Positions 1 through 5,544 of a stretch of DNA of 5,578 bases are shown here, piece by piece. The position numbers and the translations under genes are program-made. How positions within the stretch are numbered: position 1 is the stretch's first letter; every line of letters starts with the position of its first letter. The stretch is taken from positions 2,796 through 8,373 of the forward strand of contig DBHP01000067.1 in NCBI GenBank assembly GCA_002295705.1, in the 5' to 3' direction. The notes below the pieces were generated by a model that saw nothing but the letters and a program-made list of their open reading frames with translations, was not told where the DNA came from and ran no database searches. Source of the stretch: Candidatus Neomicrothrix sp. UBA825 (GTDB taxonomy: Bacteria > Actinomycetota > Acidimicrobiia > Acidimicrobiales > UBA8592).

Positions 1-840
1 AATATCCACACGGTTATTGTGACACATTCGCATTTTGATCACTTTGGTGGGGCTGAGAGAATTCGAAGTGAGACAGGGGCAAAAGTACTAACGCATAGAA
101 ATTTTCGCAAGGCATTTAATAGAAATGAAATTGAAGAAAACGAGGATTCCGATACCCTTGACCCGAATTCTGAGGAGGCTCAGCAAGCAGTAATCGAACG
201 AATATTTTCAGAGCGTCTTCCTTGGGGGACTAAGCGGACTAGACCTGATCCAGAAGAAATTGAACGTTTTAGAAAAATGGGGAGATTTAATTCTTCGTGG
301 TTCAAGACTCCTGAACCCAACGTGGAAGTTGATGATAATGAAATTATTGAACTAGGTGGAAGGGAATGGCTGTCCGTATATACCCCAGGCCATACCAATG
401 ATCATCTGTGCTTATGGGATCCGATGAATGGAATAATGTTTTCTGGGGATCATGTTTTACCTTCCATTACTCCACACATCGGTGGAATAACACCGGAATC
501 TGATCCTCTTGCAAAATTCTTTGGCTCGCTAGAACGTATGACCGATTTTGATAATGTCTTAGTTACTCTTCCAGCACACGGTCATCCATTCACGAACCTT
601 AAAGAACGATCAATAGAGATTATCGACCATCATCAAGAAAGGTTGCAGATTATTCGTGATGCCTCCCACCAATTGATTGAAGGAACTGTAACTGATTACA
701 TGCGCGTTCTCTTCAGCGAAAGAGCCTGGGGTGATATGGCCGAGAGTGAGACATATGCTCACCTTGAGCACCTCAAAGAATCAGGTGAACTTACAAGAGG
801 ATCTGACAACGGGATATTTACCTATACCAGCAATGATTAA
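1..840 (+). CDS. MBL-fold metallo-hydrolase with C-terminal winged-helix domain, 5' partial
   Basis: The frame is open from base 1, and the N-terminal strands that normally precede the first metal motif are missing, so the true start lies outside the window. 279 residues remain. Counting from base 1, the metal ligands of the metallo-beta-lactamase fold are visible: THSHFDH (H9, H11, D13, H14), the PGHT histidine H131, SGDH with bridging D150, and PAHGH with H193. This is a full dinuclear-metal set, so the enzyme should be active, probably on an ester, thioester or lactone. The last ~70 residues form a helical, winged-helix-like tail, as in LACTB2-like hydrolases. The substrate cannot be read from the sequence. 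A GTG at 19 could be mistaken for a start, but it lies inside the fold just before the HxHxDH motif. No clear terminator separates it from the whiB7 leader. Confidence 0.9.
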   Translation, partial: NIHTVIVTHSHFDHFGGAERIRSETGAKVLTHRNFRKAFNRNEIEENEDSDTLDPNSEEAQQAVIERIFSERLPWGTKRTRPDPEEIERFRKMGRFNSSWFKTPEPNVEVDDNEIIELGGREWLSVYTPGHTNDHLCLWDPMNGIMFSGDHVLPSITPHIGGITPESDPLAKFFGSLERMTDFDNVLVTLPAHGHPFTNLKERSIEIIDHHQERLQIIRDASHQLIEGTVTDYMRVLFSERAWGDMAESETYAHLEHLKESGELTRGSDNGIFTYTSND

Positions 841-859
841 CGTGGTAATTCTGCTTGGT

Positions 860-877
860 AATTTAAATCGTTTGACA
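860..877 (+). promoter_or_regulatory. Putative whiB7 promoter: AT-rich box plus -35 hexamer
   Basis: A perfect -35 hexamer TTGACA lies at 872-877. A run of nine A/T bases (AATTTAAAT, 860-868) ends three bases upstream of it. WhiB7-activated promoters, including whiB7's own, are known to carry an AT-rich element just upstream of the -35, bound by the WhiB7 AT-hook together with the primary sigma factor. At 17-bp spacing the -10 position (895-900, TCTGCT) is a poor match to TATAAT, which fits an activator-dependent promoter but also weakens the call. The position, 20 bases after the preceding gene and about 110 bases before the uORF, is right for a long 5' leader. Confidence 0.5.
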
Positions 878-990
878 GCAGTTTGGAAAGATGCTCTGCT
901 TTGATATTGCGAAAAGAGTCAATATTGCCCCCGCAAGGTGGTTTAAGAACAAAAGCACATTATGCTGAAAGGCGCTTTGAAAGGAGAGTT

Positions 991-1185
991 ATGACTATAA
1001 ATATTCAATGTTTTGATAATCAAAATTCAATTAATCATATTTCTCCGCACGTGCACGCCTCTTTATCTGAGGAACATTATGAAATACCAACGTTGCGAAT
1101 GGCTGCTCTATCAAGTGTCACGAACCATTTCACAACTAATACGTTTAAGCCTTATTTCGCGAGGCCTGAGGAGTTTGCTGTATAA
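991..1185 (+). CDS. 64-aa upstream ORF in the whiB7 leader (probable attenuation leader peptide)
   Basis: ATG at 991 follows an AAGGAGAG ribosome binding site (981-988), the best site nearby, and the frame ends at TAA 1183-1185. The frame could extend back to a TTG at 883, but that would overlap the putative promoter spacer and ignore the ribosome binding site. The peptide is soluble, rich in His, Asn and Ser, and has no signal peptide, membrane segment or domain I recognise. Its importance is positional. Its stop lies 21 bases before a strong terminator, and codons 58-61 contain the 5' arm of an alternative helix that would disrupt that terminator. Known whiB7/wblC leaders carry translated uORFs that sense ribosome inhibition in this way. 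This one seems long for such a role, so an independent small protein remains possible. That the frame is translated is well supported; the regulatory role is inferred. Confidence 0.65.
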   Translation: MTINIQCFDNQNSINHISPHVHASLSEEHYEIPTLRMAALSSVTNHFTTNTFKPYFARPEEFAV

Positions 1186-1211
1186 AGTCAAACGAGTAAA
1201 TCCCTTAGGCC
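1163..1211 (+). promoter_or_regulatory. Candidate antiterminator hairpin of the whiB7 attenuator
   Basis: GGCCTGAGG (1163-1171) can pair with CCTTAGGCC (1203-1211) over nine base pairs, eight Watson-Crick and one G-U. An inner helix GTTTG (1173-1177) with CAAAC (1189-1193) adds five pairs. The outer helix uses 1207-1211, half of the terminator's 5' arm, so the two structures are mutually exclusive. A ribosome terminating at the uORF stop (1183-1185) would cover much of the 5' arm and the inner helix but leave the terminator free. A ribosome stalled earlier, or absent, would allow the antiterminator. This is read from base pairing by hand, without energy calculation. Confidence 0.6.
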
Positions 1212-1233
1212 GCCGGTAATCCGGCGGCCTTTT
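1207..1233 (+). terminator. Intrinsic terminator between the uORF and whiB7 (attenuator)
   Basis: AGGCCGCCGG (1207-1216) and CCGGCGGCCT (1221-1230) form a perfect 10-bp GC-rich stem with a TAAT loop. TTTT at 1230-1233 and a second T-run at 1237-1241 follow. It sits after the uORF stop and only 34 bases before the whiB7 start, so it would abort whiB7 transcription unless disrupted. It could also simply end a separate small gene, but the competing pairing at 1163-1211 and the lack of any clear promoter between 1234 and 1254 favour conditional termination. Confidence 0.9.
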
Positions 1234-1267
1234 CGCTTTTTACTAAACATAACCAAAGGAGAAAATT

Positions 1268-1603
1268 ATGATAACAACTAACTACACATCAGAGAAATGG
1301 CAAGCATTCGCACAGTGCGCTGCTTCATCAGTCAACAAGGATATTTTCTTTTCAGAGGAAATCCATGAGATAGCGGCTGCAAAGCAAGTTTGCGCAAGTT
1401 GTGAAGTAATCTCACCCTGTCTACAAGGAGCTTTAGAGAGAAATGAACCTTGCGGAGTTTGGGGAGGTCAACTGTTCATAAACGGCAAAATTCTTTCTGT
1501 AAAGCGCCGTCGAGGCAGACCTTCAAAAGTGCCACGCCCAGAAGAACAAATGCCAACAGTACCTGTTCCGGAGCACCTTCAAGCGCTTCTCAAAACAGCT
1601 TAA
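1268..1603 (+). CDS. whiB7: WhiB7-type Wbl iron-sulfur transcriptional regulator
   Basis: A 111-residue Wbl protein. The four [4Fe-4S] ligands are C17, C42, C45 and C51 (CxxC at 42-45), followed by the Wbl turn GVWGG at 63-67. The basic tail contains RGRP at 82-85, an AT-hook, which is diagnostic of WhiB7 within the family. The stretch from VCASC to RGRPSK follows M. tuberculosis WhiB7, as I recall it, almost position by position. WhiB7 binds region 4 of the primary sigma factor and activates genes for intrinsic resistance to ribosome-targeting antibiotics and for redox homeostasis, including itself. ATG 1268 is preceded by AAAGGAG (1255-1261) at six bases. Residue 62 is Cys where the M. tuberculosis protein has Trp before GVWGG, giving a fifth cysteine. 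The tail after the AT-hook is about 25 residues, Pro-rich and ending in a short amphipathic stretch; it is much shorter in the mycobacterial protein. Expression is probably controlled by the upstream attenuator. Confidence 0.93.
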   Translation: MITTNYTSEKWQAFAQCAASSVNKDIFFSEEIHEIAAAKQVCASCEVISPCLQGALERNEPCGVWGGQLFINGKILSVKRRRGRPSKVPRPEEQMPTVPVPEHLQALLKTA

Positions 1604-1610
1604 AGCGCTT
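1581..1610 (+). repeat. AAGCGCTT inverted/direct repeat across the whiB7 stop codon
   Basis: The self-complementary octamer AAGCGCTT occurs at 1581-1588 and 1603-1610. The copies can pair with each other to form an 8-bp stem with a 14-base loop that contains most of the whiB7 stop codon. A related near-palindrome AAGCGAGCTT lies at 1641-1650. No T-run follows, only a CT-rich stretch. It may be an mRNA 3'-end structure or a protein binding site; chance is also possible. Confidence 0.35.
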
Positions 1611-1660
1611 CCTCTCTCAATTTGTTCGAAGCAACGGCTAAAGCGAGCTTCACCAAATCT

Positions 1661-1693
1661 CTGTTCCCGGTACATATCACGTACCGGGAACAG
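1661..1693 (+). terminator. Perfect 13-bp hairpin after whiB7 (terminator-like, no T-tract)
   Basis: CTGTTCCCGGTAC (1661-1673) and GTACCGGGAACAG (1681-1693) form a perfect 13-bp stem around the loop ATATCAC. It lies 57 bases after the whiB7 stop and 66 before the next start, so it probably ends the whiB7 transcript. No T-tract follows on either strand, so it may be a non-canonical terminator, an RNA-stabilising 3' end, or an operator-like palindrome for the downstream genes. Confidence 0.55.
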
Positions 1694-1759
1694 GTGAGAG
1701 ATGTTTCACACATGGAGTAGAACTACCTCAAAGAACAATTTAAACGGTAGTTTCAAAAC

Positions 1760-2299
1760 ATGAGCAAAGGGAAAAGATTCATCATCTCTGCATTGTTAAC
1801 AATCCCAGCCTTGTTGCTTGCGCTTACATCGTGTTCTGAATCAGATAGTAATCCAATCCTTTCTCTCCCTGCAGAACTTACGGATAGCGATGGGCAAATA
1901 TTTGATAGCAAGTCACTGAAAGGAAAGCCACTAGTTATTAACTTCTTCGCCTCATGGTGTGATCCCTGCAAACGCGAAATTAGCGAAATAGAAAAGATTC
2001 ATAACAGGTCGTATAAACCTGAACTATCTTCTCAATATTTAGATGATCTTAACGTGACCTTTGTAGGAATAAATAGCGGTGAGACAGATATCAATCGCGC
2101 GAAAGATTTAATAAATCAAACTGGAGCTTCATACATTATTCTTTACGGAGATGACGGCACGCTACTACAAGACGTAGGGGCTGTAGGGTTACCATTTACT
2201 ATGTTCGTTAATTCGAATGGTGAAATCGTGGGCACACATTTAACCGCTATGAGTTCAGATGATGTCTACGCTCGCCTTGATAAGTACTTTAAATCATGA
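1760..2299 (+). CDS. TlpA/ResA-like thioredoxin-fold lipoprotein
   Basis: 179 residues. The N-terminus is a lipoprotein signal: basic residues at 3-6, a hydrophobic core at about 7-22, and a lipobox LTSC ending in C25, so the mature protein should be anchored on the outer face of the cytoplasmic membrane. A thioredoxin fold follows, with the active site WCDPC (C67, C70) after the strand VINFFAS and the cis-proline motif GLP at P145. An insertion between the first helix and the central strand is typical of TlpA/ResA/CcsX proteins. Such proteins reduce disulfides outside the membrane, for example in apocytochrome c, using electrons from a CcdA-type transporter. The overlapping downstream gene encodes exactly that. 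The start is supported by the signal peptide; upstream there is only a weak GGTAG (1746-1750) as ribosome binding site, and I see no convincing promoter between the 1661-1693 hairpin and the start. Confidence 0.92.
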   Translation: MSKGKRFIISALLTIPALLLALTSCSESDSNPILSLPAELTDSDGQIFDSKSLKGKPLVINFFASWCDPCKREISEIEKIHNRSYKPELSSQYLDDLNVTFVGINSGETDINRAKDLINQTGASYIILYGDDGTLLQDVGAVGLPFTMFVNSNGEIVGTHLTAMSSDDVYARLDKYFKS

Positions 2300-3426
2300 T
2301 TAGTGTGGATTTGGCATTTCCGCTAGCAGCAGGTTTGATAGCAGCTTTCAATCCTTGTGGGTTTGCTATGCTGCCTGCATACCTATCATATTTTCTTGGT
2401 CTTGAATCAGATAGTGATGACGAACGTGAAGTCGGAGTTCTTAACGGACTGAAAGTTTCGCTAACTCTTTCACTTGGTTTTGTATTTGTTTTTGCAATTA
2501 TCGGAATCCTCACCAACACCATAATCAGCGAAGCAAGTATTGAGAGTCAGGCGGGCTATATTACCCTTGGAATTGGAGTACTGCTCGTGTTACTTGGCGT
2601 AGCAATGGTCGCCGGTTATCACCCTGTTCTAAACGTTCCTAGGATCCAAATGGGGACTTCAAACCGTCAGCTACCATCGATATTTTTATTTGGTATATCA
2701 TATGCTTTTGTTTCGATAGGTTGCTCTGCTCCTATCTTTTTCCTGACGGTTGGAGGCTCTTTCAGTCGGGATGGCATCATTAATGGGTCTGCAGTTTTCA
2801 TTTCATATGCTCTTGGGATGAGTATTGTCATTACAGTTCTCACAGTAGGTATTTCAATTGCTCGCTCCTCGATAGCCGAAAAGTATAAGAGCATTATGAA
2901 ATACCTGAATCCCATCTCCGGTATCTTTTTATCAATTTCTGGTTTTTTCCTATCAGCTTATGGTTGGTGGGAAATCCAGGTTTCTAAAGGGAATTATGGG
3001 ACCAATCCCCTTGTTGATCTTTCATTAAGAGGTTCGGGGAGGTTAAGTAACTGGGTTAATGACGTTGGCGGTGGAAGATTCGCCATGGCATGTCTCATGA
3101 TTGTGGTCGGGATACTCATATGGGCTGTCGGAACCCAGAGACAATCTGGAAGAGAAAAAATAGTCCCTATTATCGTCTTCCTCATTTTCCTACTCATAGT
3201 TGAGATTGTTCTGTATGACTTCAATCTTCTGTTAGTTCCAATTCTGAGAACAATGATTGATTTCCCTGAGCGAATCTCAAATTGGTTTACAGATCCAATT
3301 CGTTGGGCTTCGTTGTGGGAATTGATTGCTTTCACGCTAGTTACTTCAATAGTCTGGCCAATAATCAAAACAGTAATGACCTTATTCCGCCCAAAGGCGG
3401 AAAGAGTTGAAGCAAATGAAAAGTAA
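2296..3426 (+). CDS. ccdA: CcdA/DsbD-like transmembrane thiol-disulfide electron transporter with C-terminal extension
   Basis: 376 residues. ATG 2296 overlaps the preceding TGA in an ATGA junction, implying translational coupling. Residues 1-224 form a six-helix CcdA unit with membrane segments at about 5-34, 53-76, 87-107, 128-152, 163-189 and 205-224. The redox cysteines are C21 in NPCGF followed by MLP, and C143 in IGCSAP, the paired positions that relay electrons from cytoplasmic thioredoxin to an extracytoplasmic partner. That partner is almost certainly the lipoprotein just upstream. The extension (about 225-376) is unusual: a probable loop rich in Gly, Ser and Asn, three further membrane segments at about 262-279, 288-316 and 336-357, one more cysteine (C266), and a charged tail. 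Typical CcdA proteins stop near 220-240 residues. No ResB/ResC cytochrome c synthase gene is nearby, so the reduced target may be something other than cytochrome c. Confidence 0.9.
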   Translation: MISVDLAFPLAAGLIAAFNPCGFAMLPAYLSYFLGLESDSDDEREVGVLNGLKVSLTLSLGFVFVFAIIGILTNTIISEASIESQAGYITLGIGVLLVLLGVAMVAGYHPVLNVPRIQMGTSNRQLPSIFLFGISYAFVSIGCSAPIFFLTVGGSFSRDGIINGSAVFISYALGMSIVITVLTVGISIARSSIAEKYKSIMKYLNPISGIFLSISGFFLSAYGWWEIQVSKGNYGTNPLVDLSLRGSGRLSNWVNDVGGGRFAMACLMIVVGILIWAVGTQRQSGREKIVPIIVFLIFLLIVEIVLYDFNLLLVPILRTMIDFPERISNWFTDPIRWASLWELIAFTLVTSIVWPIIKTVMTLFRPKAERVEANEK

Positions 3427-4036
3427 TTTTCTTAAATCATCGGAAGTTTTTGAAGAATTCTCCATTCGTTCTGAAATCGGAATTATGGCCTACCACGGAG
3501 GAACTCTTGAAAAAGCTACGGATTCCATTGCAAGAGAGACTGCCGAACAAACCGGAGCTTCATATTACGGGTTAATACAAACGAATGATGATCCGCTGCA
3601 CTTTCCGTCAACAAAATTAAATGAATATGCCAGCGAAATCCTTAATGAGTTTTTCCAACATGTGAAGTTAGTAATCACGATTCATGGATATGGAAGAGAG
3701 CACCTGTTTCACTCAGTTCTCCTTGGTGGAAGAAACAGAGCCCTTGCTTCACACATAGCATCATTTCTTAAAATGGCACTACCAGATTATTCTTTCGTGA
3801 ATGACCTTGAAGAGATCCCTAAAGAGCTCCGTGGCTTACATCCCAAAAACCCAGTCAATATTCCGCCATTAGCCGGCGTGCAAGTTGAGTTGCCGCCAAC
3901 ACTTCGATGGAACCGAGAGGAGTGGGGTTGGTCTGACAACGGAGGAATAGGGCGAGCGAAACACGTTGACGACATTATTAGTGCCCTTAGTAAAGCAATT
4001 AAAGCTTTACCCCAAAACATTTATCTAAATAAATAA
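3416..4036 (+). CDS. Poly-gamma-glutamate hydrolase-family zinc peptidase
   Basis: 206 residues from ATG 3416, which overlaps the ccdA end by 11 bases and has GGAAAGAG (3399-3406) upstream; a TTG at 3407 in frame is a less likely start. The sequence resembles the phage-type poly-gamma-glutamate hydrolase family (PghP, carboxypeptidase A-like fold). AYHGG with H27 and E32 five residues later, then ITIHGY with H90, give the H-x4-E ... H zinc site with the spacing I recall for PghP. HPKNPVN (142-148) and GVQVELP (154-160) followed by R164 match the substrate-binding end of the family. There is no signal peptide or membrane segment, so it appears cytoplasmic. Family members cleave gamma-glutamyl bonds; the substrate here is unknown and could be a gamma-linked peptide or peptidoglycan fragment. 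Its linkage to a thioredoxin and CcdA is unexplained. The family is fairly certain; the function is not. Confidence 0.8.
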   Translation: MKSNFLKSSEVFEEFSIRSEIGIMAYHGGTLEKATDSIARETAEQTGASYYGLIQTNDDPLHFPSTKLNEYASEILNEFFQHVKLVITIHGYGREHLFHSVLLGGRNRALASHIASFLKMALPDYSFVNDLEEIPKELRGLHPKNPVNIPPLAGVQVELPPTLRWNREEWGWSDNGGIGRAKHVDDIISALSKAIKALPQNIYLNK

Positions 4037-4129
4037 GTCCTCGTTGGAAGCAGAAACCAAACTGTTTCCAGTCTTTCACAAGGAGCTTTCAAAATCTTTG
4101 CGACTGTAGCTTCTGCCCCCAACGAGGGC
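4037..4129. repeat. Imperfect 19-nt inverted repeat enclosing 55 nt (possible structured RNA)
   Basis: It begins immediately after the peptidase stop codon. Bases 4037-4047 pair with 4119-4129 (11 pairs, one G-U). After a 2x2 internal loop (AA against CC), 4050-4055 pair with 4111-4116 (GCAGAA with TTCTGC). The enclosed 55 bases can form small hairpins such as ACTG-TTTC-CAGT (4061-4072), or CAGTC (4069-4073) with GACTG (4102-4106), which compete with each other. The plus strand has no T-run after it; the minus-strand continuation (TTATTTATTTAG) is T-rich. Possible readings are a 3' UTR structure, a small RNA on either strand, or a remnant of a small inverted-repeat element. I match it to no known family. 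Confidence 0.5.
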
Positions 4130-4202
4130 CTACACCTATTAAAGACATGAAATCACAAGAATACATAGTCACCAACTATGACTTAACAGAACCGTAACAA
4201 AT

Positions 4203-4233
4203 GGAGTGAGACCTAAAACTGAGGTCTCACCCC
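4203..4233 (-). terminator. Terminator-like hairpin after the minus-strand paralog pair
   Basis: GTGAGACCT (4206-4214) and AGGTCTCAC (4222-4230) form a perfect 9-bp stem with a seven-base loop. Two further G-C pairs (4203-4204 with 4232-4233) follow an A-C mismatch. On the minus strand the stem is followed by ATTTGTTA, moderately T-rich, and it lies about 30 bases beyond the stop of the nearer minus gene, so it probably ends that operon. On the plus strand no T-run follows, though it could still help stop converging transcription from the left. Confidence 0.6.
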
Positions 4234-4265
4234 AAATATATTTAGTCGTTATTTCTTTTCGCTAT

Positions 4266-4877
4266 TTAAATAACTCTTTGCCTTATAGACGAGGTTAGAG
4301 AATTTGGAACCACGAATGCTTCAGATTGGCCATACAGCGCTAAGTATCTCTCATCAGCTAATGACGCAGCCTCTGCGTCATAAATTGATTGCAGAGAGGA
4401 GTGCCCTACAACAAATGCTACTTCAGACAAATTACCTGTGATCATTCGAACCAGACCTACTTGAAACCCAGTTATCTCAGAAGCAAGACCACACACTTGA
4501 GCAAAGAATTCCATTGCAGCAGGTTGATTAGTTGAAATAGCCTGAAGGTTATTTATCACTGTATAAGTATCTGCATCGCCTTGAATTACAACTTCTCCAA
4601 TTCGATCTTGGGTGATGTCAGCCAATTCAGCACCTTCCTTAATTTGCTGAGTCATTTCTGGGTCCGCCATGTAAGCTGCACGGAACTCCTGGTAATCGTT
4701 CATTGAGTCAAATCTTCCGACTAAATGCATCGCATTAGGATCTCCACCTATGTCGATACTTAATGAAAAGTCAACACCAAATTTACTATTCATACTTTCA
4801 ACTATGCCGGCAGTGAATAATGTAGCTTCAGCCAATAAACCTGGCTTAGCTATACCTGTTCTACCTGTAATAATCAT
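4266..4877 (-). CDS. Conserved-looking hypothetical protein, duplicated ferredoxin-like fold (paralog A)
   Basis: 203 residues, no signal peptide, no membrane segment and a single cysteine (C129). I do not recognise a named family. It is clearly a paralog of the gene upstream at 4924-5535. The first 96 residues align without gaps, with 31 identities by hand count, including TGR (4-6), SMN-x-KF (28-33), GG-x-PN (44-48), DYQ-x-F (61-65), DP (72-73) and QD-x-IG-x-V (90-96). Predicted elements run beta-alpha-beta-beta-alpha-beta in residues 1-97 and again in 103-203, suggesting two fused ferredoxin-like halves of the dimeric alpha/beta barrel type (as in ABM monooxygenases and NIPSNAP-like proteins). 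ATG 4877 has AAAGGAG (4887-4893) nine bases upstream. It is probably co-transcribed with its paralog, 46 bases away. The function is unknown; a small-molecule oxygenase or binding role would be a guess from the fold. Confidence 0.8.
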   Translation of the reverse strand: MIITGRTGIAKPGLLAEATLFTAGIVESMNSKFGVDFSLSIDIGGDPNAMHLVGRFDSMNDYQEFRAAYMADPEMTQQIKEGAELADITQDRIGEVVIQGDADTYTVINNLQAISTNQPAAMEFFAQVCGLASEITGFQVGLVRMITGNLSEVAFVVGHSSLQSIYDAEAASLADERYLALYGQSEAFVVPNSLTSSIRQRVI

Positions 4878-4923
4878 TTATCATTTCTCCTTTGTATTGC
4901 TTTTTATTTAATTATTTTTTATT

Positions 4924-5535
4924 TCAAGAAACCATCATGACGATGTTTGATTCATACTTTGATTCAAAGAACTCGGAACCATTTGCAAAAAGTTCTTGGT
5001 ATTCCTCGCTGGCATTGAGTTTGTCTTGAAGATCTTTAAGGCCTTGCAGTGAATCCGCATACCAAACAAAATTAATATCATAAAGGTCTCCGGTTATAGG
5101 GGTTACTATCCCTAACTCAGTTCCAGCTATAGATGAGATAGTCTCTCCAGCATTCATTGCGAATTCGATTCCTTCTGCATATCTTGTATGTCGTATGCGT
5201 CCCGTATTCATTTGAGCAAATTGTTTTCTTTCACCAGGTGCACGCATTACCTGACCAATTTGATCTTGTGCTTCAGCAACAACAGAGTCCGCGACATTAA
5301 AACCTACCTGAAGTGTTGGATCAGTCGAATACCCTTCTACGAAGCTTTGATAATCATCCAAAGTCGCCCAGAATGCGGTAATCCAAAGTTTGTTAGGATT
5401 ACCTCCAACTTCCATTGAGACGGCAAGATTTGAGTTAAATTTTTCATTCATTGAACCTGTCATAGTCGTTACAAATGCCATGGCATCTTGCAGACGCCCT
5501 TGCGTTGGTATTATTTCTCTTCCTGTTACATACAT
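4924..5535 (-). CDS. Conserved-looking hypothetical protein, duplicated ferredoxin-like fold (paralog B)
   Basis: Also 203 residues and first of the tandem pair. It has the same N-terminal motifs as its downstream paralog (TGR, SMN-x-KF, GG-x-PN, DYQ-x-F, DP, QD-x-IG-x-V) and shares GI-V...ITG, FV and SLQ in the C-terminal half after a one-residue offset. It contains no cysteine. The second half, from about residue 103, repeats the beta-alpha-beta-beta-alpha-beta order of the first, so each protein looks like a fused dimer of ferredoxin-like units. The linker (about 98-120) differs most between the paralogs and is basic here. The frame stays open upstream to the window edge, but ATG 5535 is chosen because GGAGG lies just before it and the MYVTGR start lines up with MIITGR of the paralog. 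Family and function are unrecognised. Confidence 0.8.
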   Translation of the reverse strand: MYVTGREIIPTQGRLQDAMAFVTTMTGSMNEKFNSNLAVSMEVGGNPNKLWITAFWATLDDYQSFVEGYSTDPTLQVGFNVADSVVAEAQDQIGQVMRAPGERKQFAQMNTGRIRHTRYAEGIEFAMNAGETISSIAGTELGIVTPITGDLYDINFVWYADSLQGLKDLQDKLNASEEYQELFANGSEFFESKYESNIVMMVS

Positions 5536-5539
5536 ATAT

Positions 5540-5544
5540 CCTCC
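5540..5544 (-). promoter_or_regulatory. Ribosome binding site fixing the start of paralog B
   Basis: GGAGG on the minus strand ends four bases before ATG 5535. The spacing is short but the match is strong. It decides the start, because the reading frame has no stop between 5535 and the window edge. The remaining upstream bases (5545-5578) are AT-rich and too few to call a promoter. Confidence 0.7.

Noticed and set aside
903..926. GATATTG / CAATATT hairpin at the start of the whiB7 leader
   Set aside because: Seven AU-rich pairs around a ten-base loop are weak; no riboswitch or conserved leader motif is recognisable, so it is not called as a feature.
883..990. N-terminal extension of the uORF from a TTG at 883
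   Set aside because: It has no ribosome binding site and would begin between the putative -35 hexamer and the transcript start; the AAGGAGAG site at 981-988 points to ATG 991.
1737..1744. AATTTAAA before the thioredoxin gene, resembling the AT box upstream of whiB7
   Set aside because: It lies only 15 bases before the start codon with no -35 hexamer after it, so it cannot act as a WhiB7 promoter element; AT-rich sequence is common here.
1753..1971. 72-codon minus-strand open frame over the thioredoxin gene start
   Set aside because: It mirrors the lipoprotein signal and CDPC region of a clear gene and shows no features of its own.
2994..3368. 124-codon open frame on the minus strand inside ccdA
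   Set aside because: It lies wholly within a well-supported membrane protein gene, with no ribosome binding site and no recognisable protein; it is an antisense shadow.
4080..4150. Small reading frame after AAGGAG (4080-4085) inside the inverted-repeat element
   Set aside because: The frame at correct spacing would start with ATC, which is not a normal initiation codon; the TTG just downstream hits a stop after three codons.
4164..4180. Small hairpin CATAGT-CACCA-ACTATG in the convergent intergenic region
   Set aside because: A six-pair AT-rich stem without a T-run is likely to occur by chance and is not needed to explain termination.
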